64,000 nt of DNA from Colwellia hornerae (GTDB lineage Bacteria > Pseudomonadota > Gammaproteobacteria > Enterobacterales > Alteromonadaceae): contig NZ_VOLR01000025.1 of NCBI RefSeq assembly GCF_007954355.1, positions 1 to 64,000 of the forward strand. The letters run 5' to 3'. The notes under the pieces were generated by a model, which saw only the letters and a program-made list of their open reading frames with translations, did not search any database and was not told where the DNA came from. Shown here in pieces: positions 37,135 to 47,882 of the stretch (the stretch's first letter is position 1; each line of letters starts with the position of its first letter). Position numbers and translations under genes: made by a program.

Positions 37135-37589
37135 AAAGACATCTCCTTTGCTACATCAAGAATGGCCGCTTTAACTCGACTGTAAGTTCCGCAACGACAG
37201 ATATTGGTCATTGCTGTATCGATATCGTCTGAACTTGGATTAGGCGTGCTCTTTAATAATGCCGCCGCTGCCATCATCATTCCTGACTGACAATAACCAC
37301 ACTGAGGAACTTGGTGTTTTATCCAAGCAGCCTGTAAGGCGTGCGGAGCCTCTTTTGAACCGAGAGTTTCAACCGTATTCACTTGCTTACCATGGGCTGC
37401 GACTGCTGGATACATACAAGAGCGAACCGCCTGATTGTCAATGTGTACCGTGCAAGCACCACATTGCGCTATGCCACAGCCAAACTTAGTGCCGCGAAGA
37501 CCTGCTTCTTCGCGGATCAACCAAAGCAAAGGCATATCATCTTCGACATCAAATAATTGTTCGCGGCCATTAAGGTTAATCGAAATCAT
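37131..37589 (-). CDS. iorA: isoquinoline 1-oxidoreductase-type [2Fe-2S] subunit
   Basis: The 152-residue small subunit holds two [2Fe-2S] clusters. The plant-type site is GCGIAQCGACTVHID (about 38-52) and the second is CGYCQSGMMM plus CRCGTY (about 98-136). It passes electrons from the molybdenum subunit encoded directly downstream. It has no signal of its own and would be co-exported with the Tat-signal-bearing large subunit. An AAGGAAACC ribosome site precedes the ATG. Confidence 0.92.
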   Translation of the reverse strand: MISINLNGREQLFDVEDDMPLLWLIREEAGLRGTKFGCGIAQCGACTVHIDNQAVRSCMYPAVAAHGKQVNTVETLGSKEAPHALQAAWIKHQVPQCGYCQSGMMMAAAALLKSTPNPSSDDIDTAMTNICRCGTYSRVKAAILDVAKEMSL

Positions 37590-38310
37590 AAGGTTTCCTT
37601 GCTAAAAGATTATAAAGGGGGATAAAACAACTCCGCTAAAATTAATCGACAAGATTAATCTGCGAAATAAAAACGTGTGGCTATGGTATATGGGCTAGCG
37701 ACGATACGCGCAACCTCATAAAAGTGATTGACGTTTGTTCAATAAAGTAAATATTATGTTGCTTTCTATTTTGAGTCAATAATTACCTTATAACCACTAA
37801 ATTTCTTAGAGAACAACGACTATTGGTTGTTTAATATCATTAGATTCTGGCTGTTTATTTGAGTAAGTAAGGTATTATTTCATTGAAGATAGTGCCGATA
37901 AGCTTACTTTAATATCTTGTAAAGCATGCCTTGAAATTAACGATATCCTCTCCCTTTATTAACAACGACCTGTGATAAATTTAACTATTGATTAAGGAAG
38001 TGCAGATAGTTTTAGACCGAACTAGGAGATTAACAGCAATAAATACCTGATATTTTTTGCCCACTAAAAGGTAATGTTAATGTTAATTTTAACGGTTAAC
38101 TTTTAATTGAAAAATATAGACTAAACGCTTCTTCTCTTCGGCTGAACATATTCTAAAGTAGCTGAAAGTAGAGATTAAGTGCTATGGCGCCTTGGCCATA
38201 GCACTAACGCGTTCAAAACTAGTTGTTGGTCAACATTATGTTTTTAAAATTATATCAGCTAGGCAGGGGTAAATAAGGACCTGATTCTTTGTTTATAAGA
38301 ACTTACTATA
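37590..38310. other. intergenic, one hairpin, no gene seen
   Basis: About 720 AT-rich bases between iorA and the chemoreceptor gene. No reading frame has a start, ribosome site or recognisable family. The only structure is the stem at 38178-38205. Confidence 0.45.
38178..38205. terminator. strong hairpin after the chemoreceptor gene
   Basis: AGTGCTATGGC (38178-38188) and GCCATAGCACT (38195-38205) form a perfect 11-bp stem with a GCCTTG loop about 105 bases beyond the chemoreceptor stop. The U-run is poor, so termination is only probable. Confidence 0.5.
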
Positions 38311-39897
38311 TCAACCCGCTTTAAAGCCGATTCTAAAGCCTCCCCAATGTTTGCCATTGACAAAAATGGGTGCGGAAACATCATGCATGATTTCCCCGGT
38401 ATCGCGCTTATAGGTTTGTAATAAAAATTTATCTGTGTGTTTTCCACAGCGAATACCTGTGGGATCATTAAATAAACGTTTAGTGCGATTATTAATAACA
38501 TCTATTGCTTGATTACCGGTTAGCGGTTTTGAGAAACATTGGTTATGCGTAGGAAAATAACCATTAATATCGACAGCGCCTGCGTAAATCATGTTAGAGA
38601 ATTCTACTAATAAAGGTTCTTGAATGGCGGGTAGATGTTGGTCTGTGAATTTATCAAAGCCGGTGGTAAATTTTTTCGGCTCGGAAAGTCCCAAAGGTTT
38701 ATAATTAAAATCAAATAACTGTAGTTCTGTTATCTCATTATTTTGAATACTTTGTTCAAATAATTGACCAATTTTACTGGCTGTATACTGCGCCTGACTG
38801 CACATATTGCTTATTAAAGTCTCACTAGAAAAAGAAGATATATGCACAAATATTGACTCGGTGCCATTGGACAATGTCGTCGCTTGTTTTGATACAGACT
38901 TAGTTTCGTGGCTTTTATCCACTAAAAAGTCATGTAAATTTATAATAGCGGAGGAAATTTCATTAGCGGCTAAGTCTTGTTCTTTTAAAGCGTGACTTAT
39001 CTGATCACTCGCGCCCGATGAATCAGCCATAAGCTGATCAATTTCTTTGAAACCATGTGATAAATCAGTCATGGTGATGACAACACTATCAGTTTTTTCA
39101 ACAATCTCCGCTATTACTTGGGTTGTTTCAGTTGTTTCGTCACTAATTTGTTTAAGCATTTCACCTATTTTTCGAGTTGCATCAGCAGTTTTTCCTGCCA
39201 GTGCTCTGACTTCATCGGCAACAACAGCAAAGCCACGACCTTGTTCGCCTGCGCGAGCAGCTTCTATAGCCGCATTTAAAGCCAGTAAATTTGTTTGGCT
39301 TGATATGCCATCTATTACATCGGTAATACTCTGTATTTGCTGTGTTTTGCTGGCCAGTGATTCAATTTTTTTTGTCGCGCTACTAACCGCATGATGAAGC
39401 TCATTGACGGTATCAATGTTGTGGCTTAGCTTTGCTGAACTTGAGCTGCTAGCGGTCATTGCTAGACTCGCTTGCTCCGAGGCTAATGAGGCATTTTCAT
39501 TTATTTGTTTACTGTTGGCCGACATTTCTTCTGCTGCAGTCGCTAATCGGTCAACATCTTCACTTGATATTTCTATTGCTTGGGCCAATTGATTTAAAAA
39601 GAAGCTTACCTCTGCAGAATTAATTGCTAATTCACTGGCGGTATTACCGATAGATTGGCCTATATTGGCAAGAGATTCTGTTGTTAAATTATCACGCTGC
39701 TTTTTTGTTTCGTCTTTTTTTATAGTATTATGTAAGCGGCTTATAACGATGAATACAGCAATAAAACTGACGATGGCTACACTCAATGAAGAAAGCAATA
39801 CTGATGAAAAAGCCTTATGGCTAGCATACGCAATTAAAGTGATCATTATGGTAATGACTAATGAAACAAGCACTGATTTCTGTAATTTATTTTCCAT
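38311..39897 (-). CDS. methyl-accepting chemotaxis protein with C-terminal sensor region
   Basis: From the ATG at 39897 (the frame opens with GTG at 39909) the protein has 528 residues. Two membrane segments lie close together near the N-terminus (about 8-55). A long coiled-coil signalling domain follows, with the hairpin tip [20 protein letters not shown] then [20 protein letters not shown] near 195-235. About 150 residues then follow with the end [14 protein letters not shown], a Cache/PAS-like sensor placed C-terminally and thus cytoplasmic. There is almost no periplasmic loop, so it probably senses an internal or membrane signal. It would talk to CheA/CheW encoded elsewhere. Confidence 0.85.
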   Translation of the reverse strand: MENKLQKSVLVSLVITIMITLIAYASHKAFSSVLLSSLSVAIVSFIAVFIVISRLHNTIKKDETKKQRDNLTTESLANIGQSIGNTASELAINSAEVSFFLNQLAQAIEISSEDVDRLATAAEEMSANSKQINENASLASEQASLAMTASSSSSAKLSHNIDTVNELHHAVSSATKKIESLASKTQQIQSITDVIDGISSQTNLLALNAAIEAARAGEQGRGFAVVADEVRALAGKTADATRKIGEMLKQISDETTETTQVIAEIVEKTDSVVITMTDLSHGFKEIDQLMADSSGASDQISHALKEQDLAANEISSAIINLHDFLVDKSHETKSVSKQATTLSNGTESIFVHISSFSSETLISNMCSQAQYTASKIGQLFEQSIQNNEITELQLFDFNYKPLGLSEPKKFTTGFDKFTDQHLPAIQEPLLVEFSNMIYAGAVDINGYFPTHNQCFSKPLTGNQAIDVINNRTKRLFNDPTGIRCGKHTDKFLLQTYKRDTGEIMHDVSAPIFVNGKHWGGFRIGFKAG

Positions 39898-40410
39898 ATG
39901 ACTACTCACTATAATATTACGTTATTGATATCAGACATAAGAGATAGTTAATTTGTCTTTAATAACTACATTAATACCTGATTATCAAACAATATGCACT
40001 GTAGACCTTAGTGTTATAAATACCATTGTATTACTGAAGTCTCACCGTTAACGTTTAGCACATCATAGTAAATATTTCCTGGTTCTAAAACTTTTCTCCT
40101 AAAATAAGATGGTGCACTTGGGGAAACCAGGTAAAAGACCCAACCAACCTTTAGTTTTATTTAATCAGCTATATATTAAAAAAAGATTTTATATAACTAT
40201 TACAGCTAAAGTAGCATACTAAACGATAAGCTTATGGCTTACATTGCAGGGGCGTTGCATATTGCATAGGTAAATAATGTATGAATAAACAAAACTAAGC
40301 TTGTGGCTTAATTAGGTTTATCGGCTTTTAGCAAGGTTACAGCCTATTAAATTAAATAAGATTTATGTACTTTTCGTTGACCTTACCTGGACTTGATATT
40401 CTTAATATTT
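39898..40410. other. divergent promoter region
   Basis: About 500 AT-rich bases between the chemoreceptor and the giant kinase. CCTGGTT near 40078 and AACCAGG near 40124 could pair over a 40-base loop; no confident promoter or gene is seen. Confidence 0.4.
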
Positions 40411-43400
40411 ATGAAAAATAATTTATCGCTTGTTAGTCACATTATCTGCTTTGTTATCCTATTTATTGGAACTATTGCTCCAGCTTATAGTAATGAATCG
40501 CCTTCAAAGCTCATTAATGAATACTCGGTTAAAATGCTGACCGAGGAAGATGGCTTTATTTCTTCTGAGATATATTCAATTATTCAGGATAATCAAGGGT
40601 TACTCTGGTTTGGTACCGCTGAAAATGGCGTTATGCGCTATGATGGTCGAAAAATAACCCTGTTTGAATTTGATAGTATGAGTTCAAACGGTTTATCGCA
40701 TAATGATGCTGGAAACCTGATGTTGGACCACGCCGGAAATATATGGATTGGCACTTGGGGCGGAGGCGCTAATCTATATGAACCAAAAACAGGAAGCTTT
40801 AGTAACTTCATTCATGACCCGCTTCGCCTTGCTTCTATTTCATCTAATCGAATTCAATCCTTGTTTCATGACCAAGAGGACAATATTTGGTTAGGGTCAT
40901 ATGATAAAGGGCTAAGTCGATATCTAGGTAATAATACCTTTGAGCATCTTACAAAGACTGATAATTCGTCATCAAGTTTATCTCATAATAGAATATGGGA
41001 TATTGAAAACAACAATAGTAATAGCCTCTGGGTTGCAACTAGCTTTGGCTTAAATTTATATGATAAAACAACGAAAAGCTTTTCTCATTTTTTCCCAGCG
41101 CCAGAAAATAAAACACCAACAGGTGCAAATGAAATACGCAATATTTTAAAAACGTCAAACGACAAGCTTTATGTCGGTACTCAACAAGGACCATTTTCCT
41201 TTGATAAAGAAAATGGTCTTTTTACACGATTAAAAACACTTGATAATCAATATTTAGATCAAGTAAATTCTATGATAGAAGACCAAGAGGGTTATGTCTG
41301 GTTCGTCACTAGCAAAGGCTTATTTCGACAATCAAACACCGGCCCTCAAATCGAACAACTTGACCTTGGCAATAACGATGGTTTGAGAATAATTTTCGAA
41401 GACAGCTCTAAAACCATCTGGGTCACTAGCGAAACTAACGGTATATATAAGTTAGTACCACATCGAAAATTCAAGTCAATTAATAGCCCTGAACTGACCG
41501 CACCAAATGGAATAACAACAGATACTAATGGTGATCTTCTCATTGTATCTTCGTCATCGCAGTTATATAAGTGGCAGATATCATCACAAAAGCTAGCGAC
41601 ATTATCAGCACCCATCTTTAGTGATAAAAATGGCTATGGCGCTAATAGACTATTAGAAAATCCTGTTATATTTCTTGATGCTAATAATAGTTTATGGGTT
41701 GCACAAGATGAAGGTTTAGCTAAATTCAACTTAGACACTTTGCAAGTTGAGTTATTAACCTACCCTAAAACAGATCCAAACCATAAAGAGTTCAGGGAGT
41801 TACGAGCCCTTAATATGGACCAATATGGACATCTTTGGATTGGTACTTATAAAAATGGTGTCTATCGCTATAACCCTTCGACTAAAACCTTTACGCATTT
41901 AAATGAATCTTTGGGATTGTCTCATCCCGAAGTTTTAAAAATATTAAAAGATAGTGAACAAAATATGTGGGTTGGCACCGGTAACGGTGTAAATCTTTGG
42001 CAGGGGGACGAACAAAAGTTCCTCTCATTTAAAAGTAATAAAAATAAATCTAATAGTTTATTAGGAAATATCGTCCAGGATATCCATCAAAGTAGAGATG
42101 GAAAAATTTGGATTGCTACGCAAAAAGGACTCAATTTATATCTTCCAAAAACAAAAACCTTTAAACATTTTGGTAAAAAAAATGGATTACCTACCTCTTT
42201 AATCCGTGCAATTGCGGACGATAAGAATGGTCATTTATGGCTAACGACCAATAAAGGCATCTCAAGATTAAACCCTTTATCAGGAAAAGTGGCTAATTTT
42301 GACAGCTATAACGGCTTATTAGGAATAAATTATTATCCAAATAGCTTAGTAAAAGGTGCAAATGAGACACTTTTCACCAGTAGCCAACGCGGTATTGAGT
42401 ATTTTAGCGCTTCAGATATAGAAACAACCAGTGACGAATTCAATCTTGTTTTAACCGGCTTTAATAAAATGGGTCAGCCGATAAAGCTTGATAGACCTTA
42501 TTCTTATGTCACTGATATTGAACTGACTTATCATGACTACTTTTTCTCTTTTGAGTTCTCTGTTTTAGATTTTATTTCACCTAACAAAAACAACTATGCT
42601 TATAAACTTGAGGGCTATGATGATAATTGGATTGAAGTAGGTAATAGAAATATTGCTTCATTTACTAATCTAGATGGAGGTACATATAAACTGCTTGTCA
42701 AAGCGACAAATAGTAGCGGTGATTGGGGGAAGAAGTTACTGTCGATTAACTTGTATATATCACCACCGCCTTGGAAAACCTGGTGGGCATATAGTTTATA
42801 CGTATTATTAACCTTAATTTTTGTATCTATTACTATTTATCTAAGAACGCGTTTTCAGCAGACAGAAATAGATAGACAAAAACAATTTGTTTTAACACTT
42901 GAAGAACAAGTAACTGAGAAAACAGCTTCCCTAAAGACGCAGGCTAAGGACTTAATTGCAGCATTAAAAAAATCTGAAGAAGCAACACAACTCAAATCAG
43001 AGTTTTTAGCTAATATGAGTCACGAAATAAGAACACCAATGAACGGAGTTTTAGGCATGCTAGGATTACTTATTGATAGTGACCTAACAAAAGAACAAGC
43101 CCAAAATGTAAGCATAGCCAATACCAGTGCCCACACTTTATTGACACTTATTAATGATATTCTTGATCTTTCAAAGATTGAAGCGGGTAAAATAGAACTA
43201 GAATATATAGATTTTAATTTACGTAATTTGGTGGGAGAGCTTGCCGAGTCTATTTCACTTATCGCGCAAAGAAAAGGCGTTGAAATCATACTTGATTTAA
43301 CCGGCATACCCTGTTCTTTCATAAATTCAGATCCGGGGCGAATACGACAAATTCTGACTAATATTTTAAGTAATGCTATTAAATTTACCGAACAAGGTGA

Positions 43401-44583
43401 GATAGTCATTAAAGCTAAAGTCGAACCTGCAGAAAAAGAGCATCACTTTATATTCAGTTGCGAAATTCAAGATACCGGTATTGGTATTCCAGATGAAAAA
43501 ATATTTTTACTGTTTACCTCATTCAGCCAAGTTGACGCTTCAACGACAAGGAAATATGGGGGCACGGGCTTAGGGCTAAGTATAACCCAAAAATTATGTA
43601 AGCTACTTAATGGTGATGTGACGGTCTCAAGTAAAATAGGCAGTGGCAGCTGTTTTAAAATAACCTGCTTAGTACAAGAAAGTGAATTATCGACTCTGGT
43701 AGCACCATCGACAAAAGACTTAAGCTTAAATATTCTAATTGTCGATGATAATAAAACTAACCGTGAAGTACTTCGTAGACAATTAGAGTGTTGGGGCATA
43801 AAGGTCACTGACGCTAAAAACGCTGAAGAAGCTTTACTTCATTGTGACAAACGTTTCTCTTCATCAAACACGCCAATATTTGACCTTGCATTAGTGGATA
43901 TGGAAATGCCATCGATGAATGGAGAAGCATTAGTTAGAATAATCAGAGTAAATAAAAACTATGATGCCATGAAATTAGTAATGATGACGTCAATCGATGA
44001 AAAGCAAGACGCTCAACACTTTACAGAAATAGGCTGTAGTACTTATTTTCCTAAGCCGGCAACAACCCGCAATTTATATAACGCTTTGGCGGTTATCAAC
44101 TATGATGCTGATGCATTAATTACGGCTCATAACAATATCGACCTACCGACTATAAATAAACCCAACATTAGTGAAATGAAAGATCACTGGCCTGAAAAGA
44201 TGCGGGTATTACTTGTTGAAGATAACAGAGTCAACCAAATGGTAGCATTAGCTGTATTAAATAAAATAGGCTTGATAGCCGATGTTGCGGTTAATGGTAT
44301 TGACGCTTTAAAGAGCTTAAAAGAAGCCGCAATGAGTAAACCTTATACGCTTATTATTATGGATTGCCAGATGCCAGAAATGGATGGTTATGAAGCGACC
44401 AAGAGAATAAGAGCAGGAGATGCTGGTAAAGAAAACACTTCAATTCCGATCATTGCAATGACAGCTAATGCGATGATTGGTGATAAAGAAAAGTGTATTA
44501 AAGCGGGAATGGATGATTATTTAACCAAACCAATAGAACCACTTCTTGTACTTGAAAAGTTAAAGTTATGGCGACATAAATAA
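40411..44583 (+). CDS. giant hybrid histidine kinase with two-component propeller sensor
   Basis: From the ATG at 40411 (the frame opens with TTG at 40393) it has 1390 residues. Order: signal peptide (about 1-28); a periplasmic 14-bladed propeller of reg_prop repeats (about 45-690) with recurring G.LWIGT / N.IWIGT motifs; Y_Y_Y domain (about 720-785); one membrane helix near 800-820; coiled coil; HisKA with His about 871 ([15 protein letters not shown]); HATPase_c ([16 protein letters not shown]); two receivers with Asp about 1163 ([10 protein letters not shown]) and 1318 ([12 protein letters not shown]). Such proteins sense oligosaccharides in Bacteroides, but no carbohydrate genes and no HTH domain are present here, so both ligand and output are open. 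Confidence 0.88.
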   Translation: MKNNLSLVSHIICFVILFIGTIAPAYSNESPSKLINEYSVKMLTEEDGFISSEIYSIIQDNQGLLWFGTAENGVMRYDGRKITLFEFDSMSSNGLSHNDAGNLMLDHAGNIWIGTWGGGANLYEPKTGSFSNFIHDPLRLASISSNRIQSLFHDQEDNIWLGSYDKGLSRYLGNNTFEHLTKTDNSSSSLSHNRIWDIENNNSNSLWVATSFGLNLYDKTTKSFSHFFPAPENKTPTGANEIRNILKTSNDKLYVGTQQGPFSFDKENGLFTRLKTLDNQYLDQVNSMIEDQEGYVWFVTSKGLFRQSNTGPQIEQLDLGNNDGLRIIFEDSSKTIWVTSETNGIYKLVPHRKFKSINSPELTAPNGITTDTNGDLLIVSSSSQLYKWQISSQKLATLSAPIFSDKNGYGANRLLENPVIFLDANNSLWVAQDEGLAKFNLDTLQVELLTYPKTDPNHKEFRELRALNMDQYGHLWIGTYKNGVYRYNPSTKTFTHLNESLGLSHPEVLKILKDSEQNMWVGTGNGVNLWQGDEQKFLSFKSNKNKSNSLLGNIVQDIHQSRDGKIWIATQKGLNLYLPKTKTFKHFGKKNGLPTSLIRAIADDKNGHLWLTTNKGISRLNPLSGKVANFDSYNGLLGINYYPNSLVKGANETLFTSSQRGIEYFSASDIETTSDEFNLVLTGFNKMGQPIKLDRPYSYVTDIELTYHDYFFSFEFSVLDFISPNKNNYAYKLEGYDDNWIEVGNRNIASFTNLDGGTYKLLVKATNSSGDWGKKLLSINLYISPPPWKTWWAYSLYVLLTLIFVSITIYLRTRFQQTEIDRQKQFVLTLEEQVTEKTASLKTQAKDLIAALKKSEEATQLKSEFLANMSHEIRTPMNGVLGMLGLLIDSDLTKEQAQNVSIANTSAHTLLTLINDILDLSKIEAGKIELEYIDFNLRNLVGELAESISLIAQRKGVEIILDLTGIPCSFINSDPGRIRQILTNILSNAIKFTEQGEIVIKAKVEPAEKEHHFIFSCEIQDTGIGIPDEKIFLLFTSFSQVDASTTRKYGGTGLGLSITQKLCKLLNGDVTVSSKIGSGSCFKITCLVQESELSTLVAPSTKDLSLNILIVDDNKTNREVLRRQLECWGIKVTDAKNAEEALLHCDKRFSSSNTPIFDLALVDMEMPSMNGEALVRIIRVNKNYDAMKLVMMTSIDEKQDAQHFTEIGCSTYFPKPATTRNLYNALAVINYDADALITAHNNIDLPTINKPNISEMKDHWPEKMRVLLVEDNRVNQMVALAVLNKIGLIADVAVNGIDALKSLKEAAMSKPYTLIIMDCQMPEMDGYEATKRIRAGDAGKENTSIPIIAMTANAMIGDKEKCIKAGMDDYLTKPIEPLLVLEKLKLWRHK

Positions 44584-44852
44584 AGATATTGACTGGCTTG
44601 AGCAGTGATTAAATTTAGAGTAACGGTGTTTAGTATTGTACTGTTTATTTATTACGGCTACATCTAGTTTAGTTTGTGTTACAGAGCACATTAGATGTAT
44701 TCATTAAAAAGTCCTGTGTAAAAATCAACGTAAAATTAAGCCATATATAATGTGGAAATTAGATAGGCATTATCATCAAATGCAGCTATGCGTCATTTTT
44801 AGTCGTATGATTGTGTTACCGTTTGTTCATTATAAAATTAACCTGATCTGCC

Positions 44853-45875
44853 ATGTCATCTTCATTCCAAAGAAAGCTTGATTTATTAGACCATATTCCA
44901 CGTTATCCTCAGAAGATTTCCACAAGACAGTTGCTTAACCGCCTTGAGTCTGACGGCCATGAATATTTAATGATCAGAAAAGTACAGCGAGATCTTGAAT
45001 CTCTTGAAAAGCTTGGTATGTTCGGATTAGAAGTGGATAAACGTTCAAAACCATATGGGTGGTCAATAAACTTGAACTGGAAAAAACTTAATATCTCTTT
45101 AATGGATGCGAACTCTGCCCTCGCCTTCTCTACCTTAAAAGAAGTCGCCAATGAACTATTACCGGTGTCAACTTTAGACGACCTTTCTGCATACTTTACT
45201 AAAGCTCAAACAATACTTGCAAGTGAAAAGTCACCGTTAATTTCTCATTGGAAACGCTCTGTAGCACTTATTAGTAGTAACAACCCAGTATTTTTACCTA
45301 TGCCAGATAAACTCGCACTCAGTGAAATAAAACAAGCAATTTTTCATAAAAAACAGATAAATGCTGATTTAAAGCGTTACCTCGTTGCCAACCAAAACCC
45401 TCTTTGGAAGCGTTACCGTAAAATAAATCCCCTAGGATTAGTGCAACGTGAAAATATTATGACCTTAGTTTGTTCTTTTGGTAGCTTTCACCAAAAAGTA
45501 TATAAATTTCCCATTGCTTTCATAAAAAATGTCGAAGTAACTGATGACAAATGTAGGCCTCCTACAGATTATGATTTTGAGATAATCAAGCAGTCCTACT
45601 TTTCGTCAAATAGCACCAGTAATGAAATAGCATTATGTTTATTGATAAGAAAAGACAGCCCTTTTATTCTCAGTAATGGTCAATTCAATCAAGATCAAAC
45701 TATTACAGAAACAGATCAAGTTGAAATGGTTAAGCTCAATGCAACCGTTTCAGATACGCCAAAATTGAAAGCGTTTCTGCGCGGTATGGGTAATACTATT
45801 GAGGTTTTAGAGCCGCTTTACTTAAGAGAATACTTCAAAGAATTAGCATTAAGTTTATTACAAAAATACCGTTAA
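44853..45875 (+). CDS. WYL-domain transcriptional regulator
   Basis: The 340-residue protein has an N-terminal winged HTH (about 1-65; RKLDLLDHIPRYPQKISTRQ, KVQRDLESLEKLGM) and a central to C-terminal WYL-type ligand domain (IHKK.INADLKRYL, INPLGLVQRENIMTLVCSFG). It ends in LREYFKELALSLLQKYR, as in the YafY/WYL group. WYL regulators bind nucleotides or nucleic-acid-derived signals and often control defence or DNA-damage genes. No such system is adjacent; the nearest gene is the convergent FtsZ paralog. Orphan status is notable. Confidence 0.82.
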   Translation: MSSSFQRKLDLLDHIPRYPQKISTRQLLNRLESDGHEYLMIRKVQRDLESLEKLGMFGLEVDKRSKPYGWSINLNWKKLNISLMDANSALAFSTLKEVANELLPVSTLDDLSAYFTKAQTILASEKSPLISHWKRSVALISSNNPVFLPMPDKLALSEIKQAIFHKKQINADLKRYLVANQNPLWKRYRKINPLGLVQRENIMTLVCSFGSFHQKVYKFPIAFIKNVEVTDDKCRPPTDYDFEIIKQSYFSSNSTSNEIALCLLIRKDSPFILSNGQFNQDQTITETDQVEMVKLNATVSDTPKLKAFLRGMGNTIEVLEPLYLREYFKELALSLLQKYR

Positions 45876-45988
45876 CCGATCATAGTTATACGCTAAGTTA
45901 TTAATTAAATTTTTAATAACTGTTTATAAAATAAGACTCAATGTGCTTTATTACCCTTTATCTACCAAGTCATTGCGTAACGTGTTCA

Positions 45989-47128
45989 CTAAATTGATTG
46001 ATTAAGCCGTTGCAGCTTTCTAACAATTGCCGGTATATCGGTAAAAGAAGGGCTATTCGTTAGAAACTCTAAGTGCTCATGGTCAGAAATAAAACTTAAA
46101 TCGTCTCCAACATAAGATTCACCTAGTTCATTTAATGCTGTTGGACTTTTTTGATTTGGTAGTGCTTTTGTTGAAATACCCGAAGCAATAATTAATATCG
46201 TTAACTCTGTTGTTAGCTCAGGGTCAAGCGATACACCGGCAACAATTAAGGCTGAATCATGTTTTAGTTTTTTTCTCACGTTGTTCACTAAACCGTCGTA
46301 AGTTGATAACTTAATATCGTCTTTTTTACAGCAAATATGAATAATAATACCTTGGGCTGAATCAATGTTTTCAGCTGATACCAAAGGGTTGTTGAGTGCT
46401 TGCTCTAGGGCTGCAAAAGCATCTTCTTCTGTTTCGGCTTTACCTACTCCCAATACTGACTCTCCTTCAAAGGATAAGATTCTAGCAAAATCATTAATAT
46501 CAACATTCATGTGCCCTGTTTGCGTTAGCATTTGTACCAAAGCAGTTAATAAATTATTGAGTACGTCATTACTTTGTTTAAAGGCTGAAAAGAGCCCAAT
46601 ATTCTCCCCTAAGCCTTTAAGCAACAAGTCATTAGATAAAGTAATGTAAGCTTGTGCAGGCTCTTTAATAAGCTCGATTCCCGCAGTCGCATAGTCCATG
46701 CGCATTTTACTTTCAGAGCCAAAAGGTAAGGTCACGACAGCAAGGCAATTAATATCTAGGTCTCTCGCTAACTTTGCAATAAAGGGGCTAGCACCAGTTC
46801 CTGTACCGCCACCGAAACCTGCGGTAATAATAACAATATCACTGTCTTCAATAGCGGCTTTGAGCACTTCTTCACTTTCTTCAGCAGCCTTAAGTCCTAT
46901 GGCAGGATCAGCACCTGCTCCATAACCATTAGTCAGGTTTTGTCCAATTAATATCTTACTTTCAACCGTAGAGTGATTCAGTACCGCCAAATCGGTATTA
47001 ACGGCAATTAAGTTAACCATGCTACTTAAATTATTTTCATGTAGCATGTTAATGGTATTACAACCACAACCGCCAACCCCTATCACCGTAATAAGCAAGC
47101 CTGGTCGAGATGTTAATAACTCTTTCAT
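45989..47128 (-). CDS. divergent FtsZ paralog (tubulin-like GTPase)
   Basis: The 379-residue protein aligns along its length with FtsZ: VIGVGGCGCN (about 15-24), the tubulin signature GGGTGTG (106-112), and the T7 catalytic loop NVDINDF with Asn 208, Asp 210 and Asp 213, so GTP hydrolysis in a polymer is expected. It ends with a linker of about 45 residues and DIPAIVRKLQ, close to the FtsZ C-terminal peptide (DIPAFLRKQ) that binds FtsA/ZipA. Many normally conserved positions differ (LPFGSES where bacterial FtsZ has KPFNFEG), and it is outside any dcw cluster. It is most likely a second FtsZ, not the main division protein. Its partners are unknown. Confidence 0.85.
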   Translation of the reverse strand: MKELLTSRPGLLITVIGVGGCGCNTINMLHENNLSSMVNLIAVNTDLAVLNHSTVESKILIGQNLTNGYGAGADPAIGLKAAEESEEVLKAAIEDSDIVIITAGFGGGTGTGASPFIAKLARDLDINCLAVVTLPFGSESKMRMDYATAGIELIKEPAQAYITLSNDLLLKGLGENIGLFSAFKQSNDVLNNLLTALVQMLTQTGHMNVDINDFARILSFEGESVLGVGKAETEEDAFAALEQALNNPLVSAENIDSAQGIIIHICCKKDDIKLSTYDGLVNNVRKKLKHDSALIVAGVSLDPELTTELTILIIASGISTKALPNQKSPTALNELGESYVGDDLSFISDHEHLEFLTNSPSFTDIPAIVRKLQRLNQSI

Positions 47129-47476
47129 TGGGGTAAACCTATCAAATTAATCTATAAGCTGAGCATAAACCACCCTCACGACAAAAAGTGTCGCATAAGG
47201 TATTTTCGCTGGATGATGTGATGATGTGATGATGTGATGATGTTAGGGAGTTTAACGGCCACGCATAATAATAATAATAAACTGTAAATCTAGATAATTA
47301 ATTAATCTCATCCGATAGATTGAAAGCTAAGTCGACAACTCACCATAAAAAGACAGACAACCTATAAAAGGGTGTTAGTTTTAATCAAGCATTACCCTTG
47401 TTAGATGTAGTGCATCTAGCGCAAACTAACCGTATAATGCCATACCACTAAGAGTGTACTATCAAGGCCTTGTTTA
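47129..47476. other. intergenic with tandem repeats upstream of the FtsZ paralog
   Basis: It contains four GATGATGT units (47212-47243) and a short (ATA)n tract near 47266-47280. It presumably carries promoters for the FtsZ paralog and the pseudouridine-synthase fragment; none is clear. Confidence 0.5.
47212..47243. repeat. tandem repeat, four copies of GATGATGT
   Basis: Four perfect 8-base units lie about 85 bases upstream of the FtsZ paralog start. Copy number may vary between strains by slippage. Confidence 0.85.
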
Positions 47477-47845
47477 ATGTCATCGACTAACCAAACCCGT
47501 TTAGTAGAACTTGCTGAGCCAATAGATAATCACCAGCACTTCAAAATATTTAAGCCCTATGGTTTTTTAAGTCAGTTTTTACCCGAATCACGAAAGACAA
47601 AACATCTGCTTGGTGAACTATTTAATTTCCCCAAAAAAACGATGGCTATTGGGCGATTAGATCACGACTCTGAAGGGTTATTGTTACTAACAACCGACGG
47701 AATGATGAGCTACAAAGTAAGAAGTAAAGATATTGAAAAAGAGTACTATGTGCAAGTTGATGGAGAAATCACCTTAGAAGCATTGTCACAGCTGCAAAAT
47801 GGTGTTGATATAATTTTAGACTGTATACTTGAAGAATACCCTTAA
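47477..47845 (+). pseudogene. truncated RluE/RsuA-family pseudouridine synthase
   Basis: The 122-residue frame begins like RluE (HFKIFKPYGFLSQF) and retains the catalytic Asp region GRLDHDSEGLLLLTTDG. It stops at DIILDCILEEYP after about half the normal length (about 180-220). No continuation is found in other frames before the convergent ABC gene, so the C-terminal half is deleted rather than frameshifted. rRNA pseudouridylation by this copy is unlikely. Confidence 0.65.
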
Positions 47846-47882
47846 TAGTAAACTTAATTTTTGATAGAAATCCCATTTTTGA

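Noticed and set aside
36517-37489. Plus-strand frames opposite iorA and iorB
   Set aside because: Cofactor-binding motifs and the Tat signal prove the minus-strand genes; these are shadows.
39047-39592. Open frames on the plus strand opposite the chemoreceptor
   Set aside because: They mirror the antisense of a well-supported gene, with no family, ribosome site or signal of their own.
40070-40130. Riboswitch or small RNA suggested by CCTGGTT/AACCAGG pairing
   Set aside because: Only seven pairs over a loop of about 40 bases, with no known riboswitch core.
43020-43808. Minus-strand open frames inside the giant kinase
   Set aside because: Antisense shadows of HisKA/HATPase coding sequence; the kinase frame has clear motifs throughout.
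47212-47280. CRISPR array
   Set aside because: The repeats are 8-base tandem units without spacers, and no cas gene is present.
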